18,686 nucleotides of DNA from positions 1 through 18,686 of the forward strand of contig JANPGV010000271.1 of the NCBI GenBank assembly GCA_031424145.1, given 5' to 3'. The notes below the pieces were generated by a model. The model saw only the letters and a program-made list of their open reading frames with translations, did not search any database and was not told the origin of the DNA. Both the position numbers and the translations under genes were made by a program. Origin of the DNA: JAENVT01 sp031424145 (GTDB lineage Bacteria; Actinomycetota; Acidimicrobiia; Acidimicrobiales; Ilumatobacteraceae). Each line of letters starts with the position of its first letter. Within the stretch, counting starts at the first letter, position 1. Shown here in pieces: positions 7,385-14,092 of the stretch.

Positions 7385-7710
7385 TCGCGTATCTCCACGA
7401 CATCGCCGACCCGTAAACCCCACCGACCGAACGCCCCTTCTTGGGCTTCGATGACCGTTCGGGCCCGCCATACCGGGGCTCCGACGCGATGTCGGTGCAT
7501 GTGCACCGTCTTGACGACGATGCCGTTCTCGTCGACATAGGCCACGTCGAGCGCGAAGCGCATGCCGAGCGTGTGCACCCATCTGCAGCCGGTCAGGACC
7601 AAGGCTCCTTCGATCTCGTCACGGCCGAGCAGCCCCCGACCTTTCGAGCGCCGCTGGCTGACCGACTCGCAGGAGGCAAGCACTCTTCCTTCCGTGACCA
7701 ACCACGCCAT
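7381..7710 (-). CDS. DUF192 family protein
   Basis: The 109-residue protein matches the DUF192 family, a small beta-rich domain of unknown function. GRGLLGRDEIEGALVL carries the family's RxxGLxxR-like motif. The core CRWVHTLGMRFALDVAYVDENG matches the CxxxHTxxMRFPLDVxFLD signature. It ends with the hydrophobic GLRVGDVVEI strand. Many homologues carry a signal peptide, but this one does not, so it is probably cytoplasmic. It is the first gene of the minus-strand operon and its TGA overlaps the rsmI ATG. ATG at 7710 faces trmB across a 44-base divergent spacer. Confidence 0.88.
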   Translation of the reverse strand: MAWLVTEGRVLASCESVSQRRSKGRGLLGRDEIEGALVLTGCRWVHTLGMRFALDVAYVDENGIVVKTVHMHRHRVGAPVWRARTVIEAQEGAFGRWGLRVGDVVEIRE

Positions 7711-7754
7711 GGTCTTCAGCCTTGCACGTTTCCGGCCGTTACCATGATCGTCCC

Positions 7755-8450
7755 GTGTCCATTCACAGCGGTCTCGCGCATTCCCCGCAGCATCCTCCGC
7801 AGCGTTCGTTCAAGCCGCGTCGCCGCGGCTTGTCACCGTCGCGAATCGTCGCTTACCAGCGATCCATGGCCAGGTGGGCTCTCCCTGTAGAGGGGCCGTG
7901 TCTGTCGTTCGATGAGGTGTTCAGTGGCGATGCAGGCGATGTCATCCTCGACATCGGTTTTGGAGGGGGCGAGGCTTTGATCGAGCTTGCCGAGATGCGT
8001 CCGCACGAGTGTGTCATCGGGGTCGACATCCATACGCCCGGGATCGCTGCAGTTCTCGAGGCGATCGAGAACCGCGGGCTGATGAACGTGCGCGTCGTCG
8101 ACGGCGACGTCATCGAGTTCCTCGAACGCATCCCGTCGCGTTCGCTGAGCGAGATCCGCGCGTTCTTCCCCGACCCATGGCCGAAGCAACGCCAACACCG
8201 TCGCCGCCTGATCCGGCCAGATGTGGTTCGCCGGCTGGTGCCTCTCTTGCGCGCCGGGGGATGCCTGCACCTGGCTACAGACTGCGCCGACTACGCAGTT
8301 CGGATCCGTCGGGTTTGCGACGCCGAGGCGGCTCTCGAAGGCGGAGTGGTCGAGCGGCCCTCCTGGCGGCCGCAGACGCGGTTCGAGCAACGCGGGATCG
8401 AGGAAGGCCGGCATGCGACTGACCTGATCTACGTCACGTCACCTACATAA
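7755..8450 (+). CDS. trmB: tRNA (guanine46-N7)-methyltransferase
   Basis: TrmB makes m7G46 in the variable loop of tRNA using SAM. The SAM-binding loop is ILDIGFGGGEALIELA (D66 to about 79). GVDIH binds the ribose, and FFPDPWPKQRQHRRRL (137-152) is the catalytic and tRNA-binding signature. ATDLIYV lies near the C-terminus. GTG at 7755 gives a 231-residue protein; an upstream TTG at 7722 would add 11 residues that look non-conserved. A TACCAT element ends nine bases before the GTG, so the mRNA may be nearly leaderless; this is weak. The stop codon lies inside a 14-bp tandem repeat shared with the convergent aminotransferase gene. Confidence 0.94.
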   Translation: MSIHSGLAHSPQHPPQRSFKPRRRGLSPSRIVAYQRSMARWALPVEGPCLSFDEVFSGDAGDVILDIGFGGGEALIELAEMRPHECVIGVDIHTPGIAAVLEAIENRGLMNVRVVDGDVIEFLERIPSRSLSEIRAFFPDPWPKQRQHRRRLIRPDVVRRLVPLLRAGGCLHLATDCADYAVRIRRVCDAEAALEGGVVERPSWRPQTRFEQRGIEEGRHATDLIYVTSPT

Positions 8451-8478
8451 CGTCATCTACATAACGTCATCTACGTAG
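8437..8478. repeat. three 14-bp tandem repeats spanning two convergent stop codons
   Basis: CGTCACCTACATAA (8437-8450), CGTCATCTACATAA (8451-8464) and CGTCATCTACGTAG (8465-8478) are head-to-tail copies. The trmB stop TAA is in copy one. The minus-strand stop of the aminotransferase (CTA at 8471-8473) is in copy three, which ends in the palindrome CTACGTAG. I see no terminator hairpin between these two genes. Confidence 0.9.
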
Positions 8479-9763
8479 CTTCAGTGAGCTCGCCCAGCGA
8501 GTCGTCGAGTGCGTTGAGGTAGTGATCGAGGTCCCACTCGGTGATCGCAAGACCGAGGTTGAGGCTTCCACGCGGCGCGGTGTACACACCGCGCTGCAGC
8601 AATGAAAGGAACAGCGCCTCTTGTAGATGAGGATCGCGGTCGAGAAGATCGGCGCCGTTCTGTGGTGGATGGGCGCGGGCATGCACCGCGTTCATCGAAC
8701 CGAACCCCGTGATGGTCAGCGGCAGCTTGTGATGGTGCAGGACGTCGTCGATCCGCGCCCGCAACTCCTCGCCTCTGGCGGTCAACGAGATCGCCGTGTC
8801 GGACGTGAACAGTTCCGACAACACGATGCAGCCTGCTGACATCGTCGCGACGTTGTTGTTGAACGTTCCGGCGTGGGGGATGGAGTCCGGTTTCGTGGCG
8901 TCGAAGTGATCGAGTAGTTCGGCGCGCCCGGCAAAGGCTCCGATCGAGAAGCCGCCGGCAAAGTACTTGCCGAACGTAGCGATGTCGGGCCGTACCCCTA
9001 AGAGATCAGCGAGGCCGCGAGGCCCGTGTCGCGATGTCATCACCTCGTCGGTGATGAAGATCGCGCCGACCTGCTGAGTTGCATTGGCCAATCCGCTGAG
9101 GAAGCGGGCATCCGCCGGGACACATCCGGATCCGAGCATGGGCTCGACGATCACGGCGGCCAGGTCGAGCGCGTATTCGTCGATCAACTCCTCGCAACCC
9201 TGCAGATCGTTGTAGGGAGCGACGATCGTCGGGAATGGTGCGTTCCACGGTGCGTTGCCGTGTGAGTAGAAGAACACCCCGCCGTGATATCCGCCGTGCA
9301 TGACCATGATCATCGACCGGCCGGTGACGACCCTCGACAGTGTGATTGCCATCAGATTCGCCTCGGTGCCGGAGTTGGTGAAGCGCACGCGCTGATGCCC
9401 GAACCGGTTGCACACCAGTTCGGCGAAGCGAATCTCAGCAGGATGGACGCCGCCCACGCTCGTGTTGGTGGCCAGCGCGTCGGCAACGGCAGCATGCACT
9501 CGCTTTTCACTGTGCCCGAGCAGGCCGGCGGTGTAATCGCCGACGAGGTCGACGTAGGTGTGCCCGTCTGCGTCGGTCAGTGTGCCGCCCTCGCCGCTGA
9601 CGAACGTGAGCGGGAATGGTGCGTGATGAAGGATCGTGCGGGTGGTTCCCCCGGGCAACACAGCACGGGCACGCTCGTGCTGTTCGCGCGATTCAGGGTT
9701 GCGATCGGCAGTGTCTCGTCGCATCCGCTCCGCCACTGCCACAAAAGCACTCTCTGTGGTCAT
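8471..9763 (-). CDS. class-III PLP-dependent aminotransferase (GSA aminomutase-like)
   Basis: The 430-residue protein has the fold-type I, class-III layout. RARAVLPGGTTRT is a typical entry to glutamate-1-semialdehyde-like enzymes. FTNSGTEANLMAI (129-141) binds PLP phosphate, and MHGGYHGG stacks on the ring. IFITDEVMTSRHGP carries the PLP-binding Asp (D239), and DIATFGKYFAGGFSIGA carries the Schiff-base Lys (K266). It could act on an amino acid, an amine or a semialdehyde; no hem genes are nearby, so a HemL assignment is not justified. ATG at 9763 gives the best start; the open frame extends nine codons further up. It diverges from a second class-III enzyme. A CATACT element at 9771-9776 sits seven bases from the ATG, suggesting a leaderless transcript; this is weak. 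Confidence 0.88.
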   Translation of the reverse strand: MTTESAFVAVAERMRRDTADRNPESREQHERARAVLPGGTTRTILHHAPFPLTFVSGEGGTLTDADGHTYVDLVGDYTAGLLGHSEKRVHAAVADALATNTSVGGVHPAEIRFAELVCNRFGHQRVRFTNSGTEANLMAITLSRVVTGRSMIMVMHGGYHGGVFFYSHGNAPWNAPFPTIVAPYNDLQGCEELIDEYALDLAAVIVEPMLGSGCVPADARFLSGLANATQQVGAIFITDEVMTSRHGPRGLADLLGVRPDIATFGKYFAGGFSIGAFAGRAELLDHFDATKPDSIPHAGTFNNNVATMSAGCIVLSELFTSDTAISLTARGEELRARIDDVLHHHKLPLTITGFGSMNAVHARAHPPQNGADLLDRDPHLQEALFLSLLQRGVYTAPRGSLNLGLAITEWDLDHYLNALDDSLGELTEAT

Positions 9764-9792
9764 CGACCACAGTATGACAGCGAAGTCCACGG

Positions 9793-9807
9793 GTCGCGAA
9801 ACGCGAC
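9793..9807. promoter_or_regulatory. short perfect inverted repeat upstream of the minus-strand aminotransferase
   Basis: GTCGCG (9793-9798) and CGCGAC (9802-9807) form 6-bp perfect arms around AAA, 30 bases upstream of the ATG at 9763. It would overlap the -35 area of a promoter using CATACT as -10. It may be an operator; the call rests on symmetry and position only. Confidence 0.3.
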
Positions 9808-9847
9808 GCCATTACTTCATCGTGAGTTCACACCGGTCGACAAAGTG

Positions 9848-9871
9848 CAGCAAACGTCCCAGCAAACGTCC
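9848..9871. repeat. perfect 12-bp tandem duplication
   Basis: CAGCAAACGTCC occurs twice head to tail (9848-9859 and 9860-9871) in the spacer between the divergent aminotransferase genes, about 45 bases upstream of the 22-bp palindrome. Confidence 0.85.
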
Positions 9872-9903
9872 AGTTCACCGACGTGCTCTCCAATAGAGTA
9901 GAT

Positions 9904-9938
9904 TCATCAGTCAGTATCGCTGACTCATCAGTCAGCGA
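9904..9938. promoter_or_regulatory. operator-like palindrome with an in-phase partial repeat
   Basis: TCGCTGACT (9917-9925) and AGTCAGCGA (9930-9938) are perfect 9-bp inverted arms around CATC. The right half TCATCAGTCAG (9925-9935) is repeated exactly at 9904-9914, 21 bases or about two helical turns upstream. The site lies just before the Shine-Dalgarno sequence of the plus-strand aminotransferase. A dimeric repressor, for example of the TetR or GntR type, bound here would block transcription start or elongation. No matching regulator gene is adjacent. Confidence 0.6.
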
Positions 9939-9958
9939 CGGACAAAGGAGAGGCCGAA

Positions 9959-11368
9959 GTGGCCGTCATCGACAGCAAGCCCGTGACCATCGATTCGTTG
10001 ATCGATGATGAGGAACGGCGGTTCCTGGCCAGGATGCCCCAATCGATCGCCCGCAGTGCTGACGCAGCCGATGTGCTCGCCGGCGGGGCCACGTCGAACT
10101 GGATGATCTCCCGCCCGGCGGCGGTCTGGGTCAGCCATGGCCGTGGCTCGCATGTGTGGGACGTCGACGACACCGAATACGTCGATCTGCACGGCGGGTA
10201 CGGCGTGATGGTCGCCGGGCATGCCAACCCCGCCATCGTCGAGGCGGTTCAGCGTCGGGTCACCCAGGGAACTCACTTCGCGCAGCCGACCGATGATTCG
10301 ATCGTCGTCGCCAGCGCGCTCGCCGAACGTTTCGGGTTGCCGGTCTGGCGTTTCAACAACTCCGGCACAGAGGCGACCATGGATGCGATCCACCTCATGC
10401 GCGCCGTCGCCGGTCGCGACGAGATCATCAAGATCGAGGGCTCGTATCACGGCCATCACGATTCGGTGATGGTGTCGCAATGGCGCAGCCTCGACATGCT
10501 CGGCCCGGCCGATGCACCTCACCGGGTTGCGTCGGGCGGTATCCCGCAGGCCATGGCAGATCTGGTGCACCTCGTGCCGTTCAACGACCTGGACGCGCTC
10601 GAGCGGGTGTTGGAAACCAACGGCCGGAAGATCGCCGGGATGATCATGGAGCCGATGATGATGAACGCGGGCATCATCCCGCCACCGAGCGGCTACCTCG
10701 AGGGCGTTCGTGAGCTGACGCGGCGATACGGCGTGTTGCTGACCTTCGACGAAGTCAAGACCGGCCTCACCGTGCACCCCGGCGGCGTAACGGGCCTGTT
10801 CGGAGTCACACCCGACATCGTCTGCCTGGCAAAGGCTCTCGGCGGTGGCCTGCCGTGCGGCGCGATCGGCGGCACTCGCGAGGTCATGGCGGCCATAAGC
10901 GACGGCCGCTACGACCAGGTCGGCACGTTCAACGGCAATCCGATGACCATGGCAGCGGCCCGCGCAATGTTGACCGAGGTGCTCACGGACGACGCCTATC
11001 GGCAGGCCGGCCGGCGATCGCAAGCGATGTTCGATCGTGCGATCGAGATCCTGCATCGTCACAGCGTGCCGGGCTACGGCTACGCCTTCGGTTTCAAGGG
11101 ATCGTTGGTGTTCAACGAGACGCCGGCGCGGAACTGTCGCGAGTTCCTGGCAATGGACACCGGGCTCAGCCATTTGCACTTCCTCGTGCAGCACAACGGC
11201 GGCGTGTTCATGGCACCGTGGGGCAAGAGCGAGCAATGGACGATCTCGCCGATGCACTCCGACGACGATGTCGACAGGTTCTGCGACAACGTCGAGCGGT
11301 TCGCCACCCTGGTCAGCTCAACGGTCGATGGCCACTCTCACCAGTACGTCGCCGGCGGCTACTGCTGA
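9959..11368 (+). CDS. class-III PLP-dependent aminotransferase
   Basis: The 469-residue enzyme belongs to the same class as its divergent neighbour but is a distant relative. Motifs are RFNNSGTEATMDAIHLMRA (PLP phosphate), EGSYHGHHDSV (ring stacking), LLTFDEVKTGL with the PLP Asp (D264), and DIVCLAKALGGGLPCGAIGG with the Schiff-base Lys (K292). GTFNGNPMTMAAA is the class-III TFxGNP segment. A roughly 45-residue N-terminal extension precedes the catalytic fold. GTG at 9959 is fixed by AAAGGAG eight bases upstream (9944-9950). The substrate is unknown. Expression is probably controlled by the palindrome at 9917-9938, and the perfect hairpin at 11449-11496 ends the transcript. A possible 17-codon reading frame (11379-11432) follows with GGAG before it, but nothing else supports it. 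Confidence 0.88.
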   Translation: MAVIDSKPVTIDSLIDDEERRFLARMPQSIARSADAADVLAGGATSNWMISRPAAVWVSHGRGSHVWDVDDTEYVDLHGGYGVMVAGHANPAIVEAVQRRVTQGTHFAQPTDDSIVVASALAERFGLPVWRFNNSGTEATMDAIHLMRAVAGRDEIIKIEGSYHGHHDSVMVSQWRSLDMLGPADAPHRVASGGIPQAMADLVHLVPFNDLDALERVLETNGRKIAGMIMEPMMMNAGIIPPPSGYLEGVRELTRRYGVLLTFDEVKTGLTVHPGGVTGLFGVTPDIVCLAKALGGGLPCGAIGGTREVMAAISDGRYDQVGTFNGNPMTMAAARAMLTEVLTDDAYRQAGRRSQAMFDRAIEILHRHSVPGYGYAFGFKGSLVFNETPARNCREFLAMDTGLSHLHFLVQHNGGVFMAPWGKSEQWTISPMHSDDDVDRFCDNVERFATLVSSTVDGHSHQYVAGGYC

Positions 11369-11448
11369 GGAGCCCGTCGTGACCTCGAGCCAACTGCCTC
11401 CCAGCTGGTTTGAGCGCGTCGGTACGTTCTAGCGCGAAGCGAAACATC

Positions 11449-11496
11449 AAAACGGGTCCATTGCTGCCGACTGTGCGGCTGCAATGGACCCGTTTT
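11449..11496. terminator. strong bidirectional intrinsic terminator
   Basis: AAAACGGGTCCATTGC (11449-11464) pairs perfectly with GCAATGGACCCGTTTT (11481-11496). An inner GCCG/CGGC stem closes a 6-nt loop ACTGTG. The A-run and T-run at the base supply a U-tract in both directions. It lies between the convergent aminotransferase (stop 11368) and acidic-protein (stop 11529) genes. Confidence 0.95.
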
Positions 11497-11528
11497 CGTC
11501 GTGGGCTTGTCGGGGACTGTCGGGTTTG

Positions 11529-12101
11529 TCAGCCGTCGCTTCCGCCGCCGCGGCCGCTGTTGCCACCGTCGTCGCGGCCACTGTGGTGACCGCTGTCGTC
11601 TGCGCCGCCGGAGCCGGAGTTGTCATCGACGGAGTTCGCCGGTGCGGCTGCACCGGGGCAGCTCGGGTCGTTGGCGCGTTCTGCTTCGTCACAGTTTCCG
11701 CTGACGTCTTCCACCGAGTTCTCGGTGGCCTCGTCATCGACGTCGTCGACGCTGTTCTCTGTGGCGTCGTCATCGACATCATCAACGCTGTTCTCGGTCG
11801 CGTTGTCGTCGACACTGTTGTCGGCGGCTTCGACGCTGTTGTCGACACTGACCGTCGCCGAGTCTTCGAGCGAGGTGCTCGGCTCGCTCGCCTTGGTCGT
11901 CGCCACTCCGGCCGAAGTCGTTGTGCAAGCCGGGTCGTTGGCGTGCTCAGCCTCGTCGCAGTTTCCGCTCAGATCTTGAACGGTGGTCTTGACCGTGTTG
12001 ATCGTCGGTGTTGAATTGCTGCTCTGCGACGCCGCGTATGCGGGAACGCCCAGTCCGATGACTGCTGCGCCAACGGCTGTCCAAACAAGTGATCTCTTCA
12101 T
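11529..12101 (-). CDS. secreted Asp/Asn/Ser-rich repeat protein with two Cys-pair motifs
   Basis: I do not recognise a named family. The 190-residue product begins MKRSLVWTAVGAAVIGLGVP and has a likely signal-peptidase site AYA-AS at about 23/24. The mature part holds two copies of SGNCDEAE-H/R-ANDP-A/S-C (45-59 and 134-148, Cys 48/59 and 137/148). Between them are three units of ATENSVDDVDDD type (101-133), and the C-terminus is rich in Gly, Ser, Asp and His. It is very acidic, so divalent-cation binding outside the cell is possible but unproven. There is no LPXTG or lipobox. ATG at 12101 is fixed by AGGAGG nine bases upstream. An upstream ATG at 12137 would spoil the signal peptide. It has its own strong ribosome site and ends at the perfect terminator. 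Confidence 0.8.
   Translation of the reverse strand: MKRSLVWTAVGAAVIGLGVPAYAASQSSNSTPTINTVKTTVQDLSGNCDEAEHANDPACTTTSAGVATTKASEPSTSLEDSATVSVDNSVEAADNSVDDNATENSVDDVDDDATENSVDDVDDEATENSVEDVSGNCDEAERANDPSCPGAAAPANSVDDNSGSGGADDSGHHSGRDDGGNSGRGGGSDG
11718..11825. repeat. three 36-bp in-frame repeats inside the acidic secreted protein gene
   Basis: Units at 11718-11753, 11754-11789 and 11790-11825 each begin GTTCTC and encode the 12-residue ATENSVDDVDDD-like repeat on the minus strand. The first two are close copies and the third is more diverged. Confidence 0.85.
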
Positions 12102-12140
12102 TTCTGGGGTCCTCCTGGGGATTGGTACTGAGGACACTCC

Positions 12141-12161
12141 GCAACCATGGACATCGGTTGC
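12141..12161. terminator. small inverted repeat after the DMT transporter gene
   Basis: GCAACC (12141-12146) and GGTTGC (12156-12161) form 6-bp arms that can extend through ATG/CAT with one bulged base. It is 12 bases past the transporter stop and just before the acidic-protein leader. No T-run follows, so it may be a weak terminator or an operator. Confidence 0.35.
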
Positions 12162-12173
12162 TGCACCTTCGTG

Positions 12174-13097
12174 CTAGTACTCCTGGACGGGTTGCACCGC
12201 GCCTGGCGCAGTGTCGAGGAGCGCCTTGCCGACGACTGCGGCGAAGATGATCGCTCCGCCAACCACGGTCGCGGCCTTCGGCGCCTCGCTGAGCACCAGA
12301 AATGCCCACAGCGGCACGAACACCATTTCGGTTTGGGCGAAGATCGTCATCGGAACCGCCGGCACGCTCTTCGATCCACGATTGAACAGCTTCGTACCGA
12401 CCACGATGAACACCGCACCGTGCATCAAAGCCAGTCCCATGTCCTTCGCCGGAGGGAACAGCGTCTTGCCGTTGGCCAGGGTGATCACAGAGCAGAGGAC
12501 GATCATCGCGGCTGCATAGCCCGAAAGGACCGGGGACCAATCCGCGTTGGGATTCGAGCGAACACTGATCGTGTAGATCGCGAAGCCGACCGATGCGGTC
12601 AACGCGGCGATGTTGCCGACCATGTTGCCGGCGTGGAGATCGCCGAAGACAGTGACGATGAGCCCGACGAAGGCGACAATGATCGCCCCGAGCGTGACGC
12701 GTGACAACCGCTCGCGGAGCACGATCCTGCCCAACACGACCGCCGCGAGGGGAGTGACCGAGCCGAGGAAGGACGCGTTTGCGGCCGTGGTCGTCTTGAC
12801 GGCGTAGACGAACATGAACGAGGCCAGCAGCAGACCGAAGTCAGCGCTGAGCATCCACTTCCCCGACTTGTAGGCCCTCGGGAGCATCATCGGCTCGCGA
12901 CGGATCGCGGTCATGACCTCCATCACGACGAGGACCCCGACGGACCTCCAGATGAGGTACTGGAACGCGTCAGCATGTTTGGCCATGCGCGCCGTGACAG
13001 CGCCGAAGCTCCAGACCACACCTGAGCCAAGTGCCATCAGGGACGCGGCGATCGGGATGCCGGTCGCGTTTCGGGGGGTTGTCGCACTGGCTGTCAT
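12174..13097 (-). CDS. EamA/DMT-superfamily membrane transporter
   Basis: The 307-residue protein has about ten hydrophobic segments arranged as two EamA-like halves. The N-terminal half includes GSGVVWSFGAVTARMA, a feature of the first DMT helix. The repeat-end signatures are LGSVTPLAAVVLGRIVLRERLS in the first half and FAQTEMVFVPLWAFLVLSEAP in the second; the conserved P and E residues before the last helix of each half are typical. Family members export or import metabolites such as amino acids, nucleosides or drugs by proton or solute exchange. The substrate is not evident. ATG at 13097 is preceded by a 13-bp tandem repeat and has no good Shine-Dalgarno sequence. The XRE regulator ends 43 bases upstream on the same strand, so co-transcription is possible. 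Confidence 0.88.
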   Translation of the reverse strand: MTASATTPRNATGIPIAASLMALGSGVVWSFGAVTARMAKHADAFQYLIWRSVGVLVVMEVMTAIRREPMMLPRAYKSGKWMLSADFGLLLASFMFVYAVKTTTAANASFLGSVTPLAAVVLGRIVLRERLSRVTLGAIIVAFVGLIVTVFGDLHAGNMVGNIAALTASVGFAIYTISVRSNPNADWSPVLSGYAAAMIVLCSVITLANGKTLFPPAKDMGLALMHGAVFIVVGTKLFNRGSKSVPAVPMTIFAQTEMVFVPLWAFLVLSEAPKAATVVGGAIIFAAVVGKALLDTAPGAVQPVQEY

Positions 13098-13123
13098 TAC
13101 GGACTCGTTTTACGGACTCGTTC
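13098..13123. repeat. 13-bp tandem repeat at the DMT transporter start
   Basis: TACGGACTCGTTT (13098-13110) is followed directly by TACGGACTCGTTC (13111-13123), differing only in the last base. It abuts the transporter start codon and could affect expression of that gene. Confidence 0.85.
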
Positions 13124-13140
13124 ACGGTTCCCTATGACGT

Positions 13141-13974
13141 TCACGCGCCGGCGGGCTCCTCCGATGGTATCCCGTCTCTGCCGCGCGACATCAGCCGCAG
13201 CATCTCCTCGCTGCGGTCATCCGCGGGAAAGAACAGTTCGATGGCCAACTCGTCGATCGTGACGTCACGCGGCGTGCCGAACGTGGTCAGTGTGGTGAAC
13301 AGCGAAAGCTCGCCGAGCGGCGTCGCCAGCTGAAACGGCACGAGAAGCGGCGGTTCGTCGCGCCCACCGTCGGCGACGAGAGGTTCGATCTGGACGACGT
13401 TCGGGTATGCCGAGATCTCTTCGAGCAACTCGACCAGGCTGGGGTCGCCCGTGAGAACTATGGAACGACGCAACTGGCCCAACAGGTACGTGGCCCAATC
13501 GACAAAGTTGGTCGTCCGCCGGGCGAGCCCATCGGGGTGAAGGCACAGCCGATACACGTTCAGCGGCGGGCCCAACACATGTGCTGGCAGGCCTTGAGCG
13601 AGCATCTGGCCCGCTCGGTTGACCATAGCGATGTTCCACTGACGGTCGACTACAGCACCCGGATACGGGTCGTGTGCATCGAGCATTCGCTGGATCGACG
13701 CGCGCACGTGCGCCATCGCCGGGTCGTCGAGCGACATCTGCGAGAACCGCGGCGCATAGCCTGCCGCGAGCAGCAGCCCGTTGCGTTCACGCAGGGGTAC
13801 GTCGAGGTGATGGGCGATGGCGAGAACGAGCTCCGGACTCGGTTTCGAGCGGCCGGTCTCGACGAAGCTGAGATGGCGGGTGGAAACGCCGACGTCGATC
13901 GCCACGTCCATCTGGCTGCGTCTACGTCGCGTCCGCCAATCACGTAGCAGGTCTCCCACAGCGGGTCGGGCCAT
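13141..13974 (-). CDS. XRE-family regulator with MmyB-like ligand-binding domain
   Basis: The 277-residue regulator starts MARPAVGDLLRDWRTRRRRSQ. Its XRE helix-turn-helix spans about 7-65, with the signature VSTRHLSFVETGRSKPSPELVL. A C-terminal MmyB-like PAS-type domain includes NRAGQMLAQGLP, CLHPDGLARR and FQLATPLGELSLFTTLTTFGTP. Such regulators in actinobacteria commonly repress a divergent gene and respond to a small hydrophobic ligand. Here the divergent gene is SnoaL-like. ATG at 13974 matches the family start; an ATG at 14010 would lie inside a putative operator. Two 17-bp repeat sites in the intergenic region are the likely targets. Confidence 0.9.
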   Translation of the reverse strand: MARPAVGDLLRDWRTRRRRSQMDVAIDVGVSTRHLSFVETGRSKPSPELVLAIAHHLDVPLRERNGLLLAAGYAPRFSQMSLDDPAMAHVRASIQRMLDAHDPYPGAVVDRQWNIAMVNRAGQMLAQGLPAHVLGPPLNVYRLCLHPDGLARRTTNFVDWATYLLGQLRRSIVLTGDPSLVELLEEISAYPNVVQIEPLVADGGRDEPPLLVPFQLATPLGELSLFTTLTTFGTPRDVTIDELAIELFFPADDRSEEMLRLMSRGRDGIPSEEPAGA

Positions 13975-14008
13975 CGCGCCACTGTACGGACGCTCGGTCG
14001 CACTGACC

Positions 14009-14057
14009 ATGACCCGAGAGGTAATGCAATCGGCTCCGACATGCCCCAACGGGTAAT
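14009..14057. promoter_or_regulatory. two tandem operator-like sites between the XRE regulator and SnoaL-like genes
   Basis: Sites 14009-14025 and 14041-14057 both fit ATGNCCCNANNGGTAAT (13 of 17 positions identical). Their starts are 32 bases apart, about three helical turns. Each is a partial palindrome of the form AT-N-NCC...GGT-N-AT. Their place between a divergent regulator and its neighbour suggests they bind the XRE/MmyB-like protein. Confidence 0.6.
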
Positions 14058-14092
14058 CGGCAGCGCTACCGCTTCGGCGCACAGTGGCACCC

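Noticed and set aside
9932..11257. 441-codon minus-strand open frame
   Set aside because: It mirrors the plus-strand aminotransferase, and its His/Arg-rich translation matches no family.
11379..11432. 17-codon frame starting GTG after GGAG
   Set aside because: It is very short, has no similarity I recognise and lies in the 3' region of the aminotransferase transcript; mentioned there but not called.
11700..11830. Regular 36-bp repeats as a possible CRISPR array
   Set aside because: The units are contiguous, in frame and encode protein repeats; there are no spacers and no cas genes.
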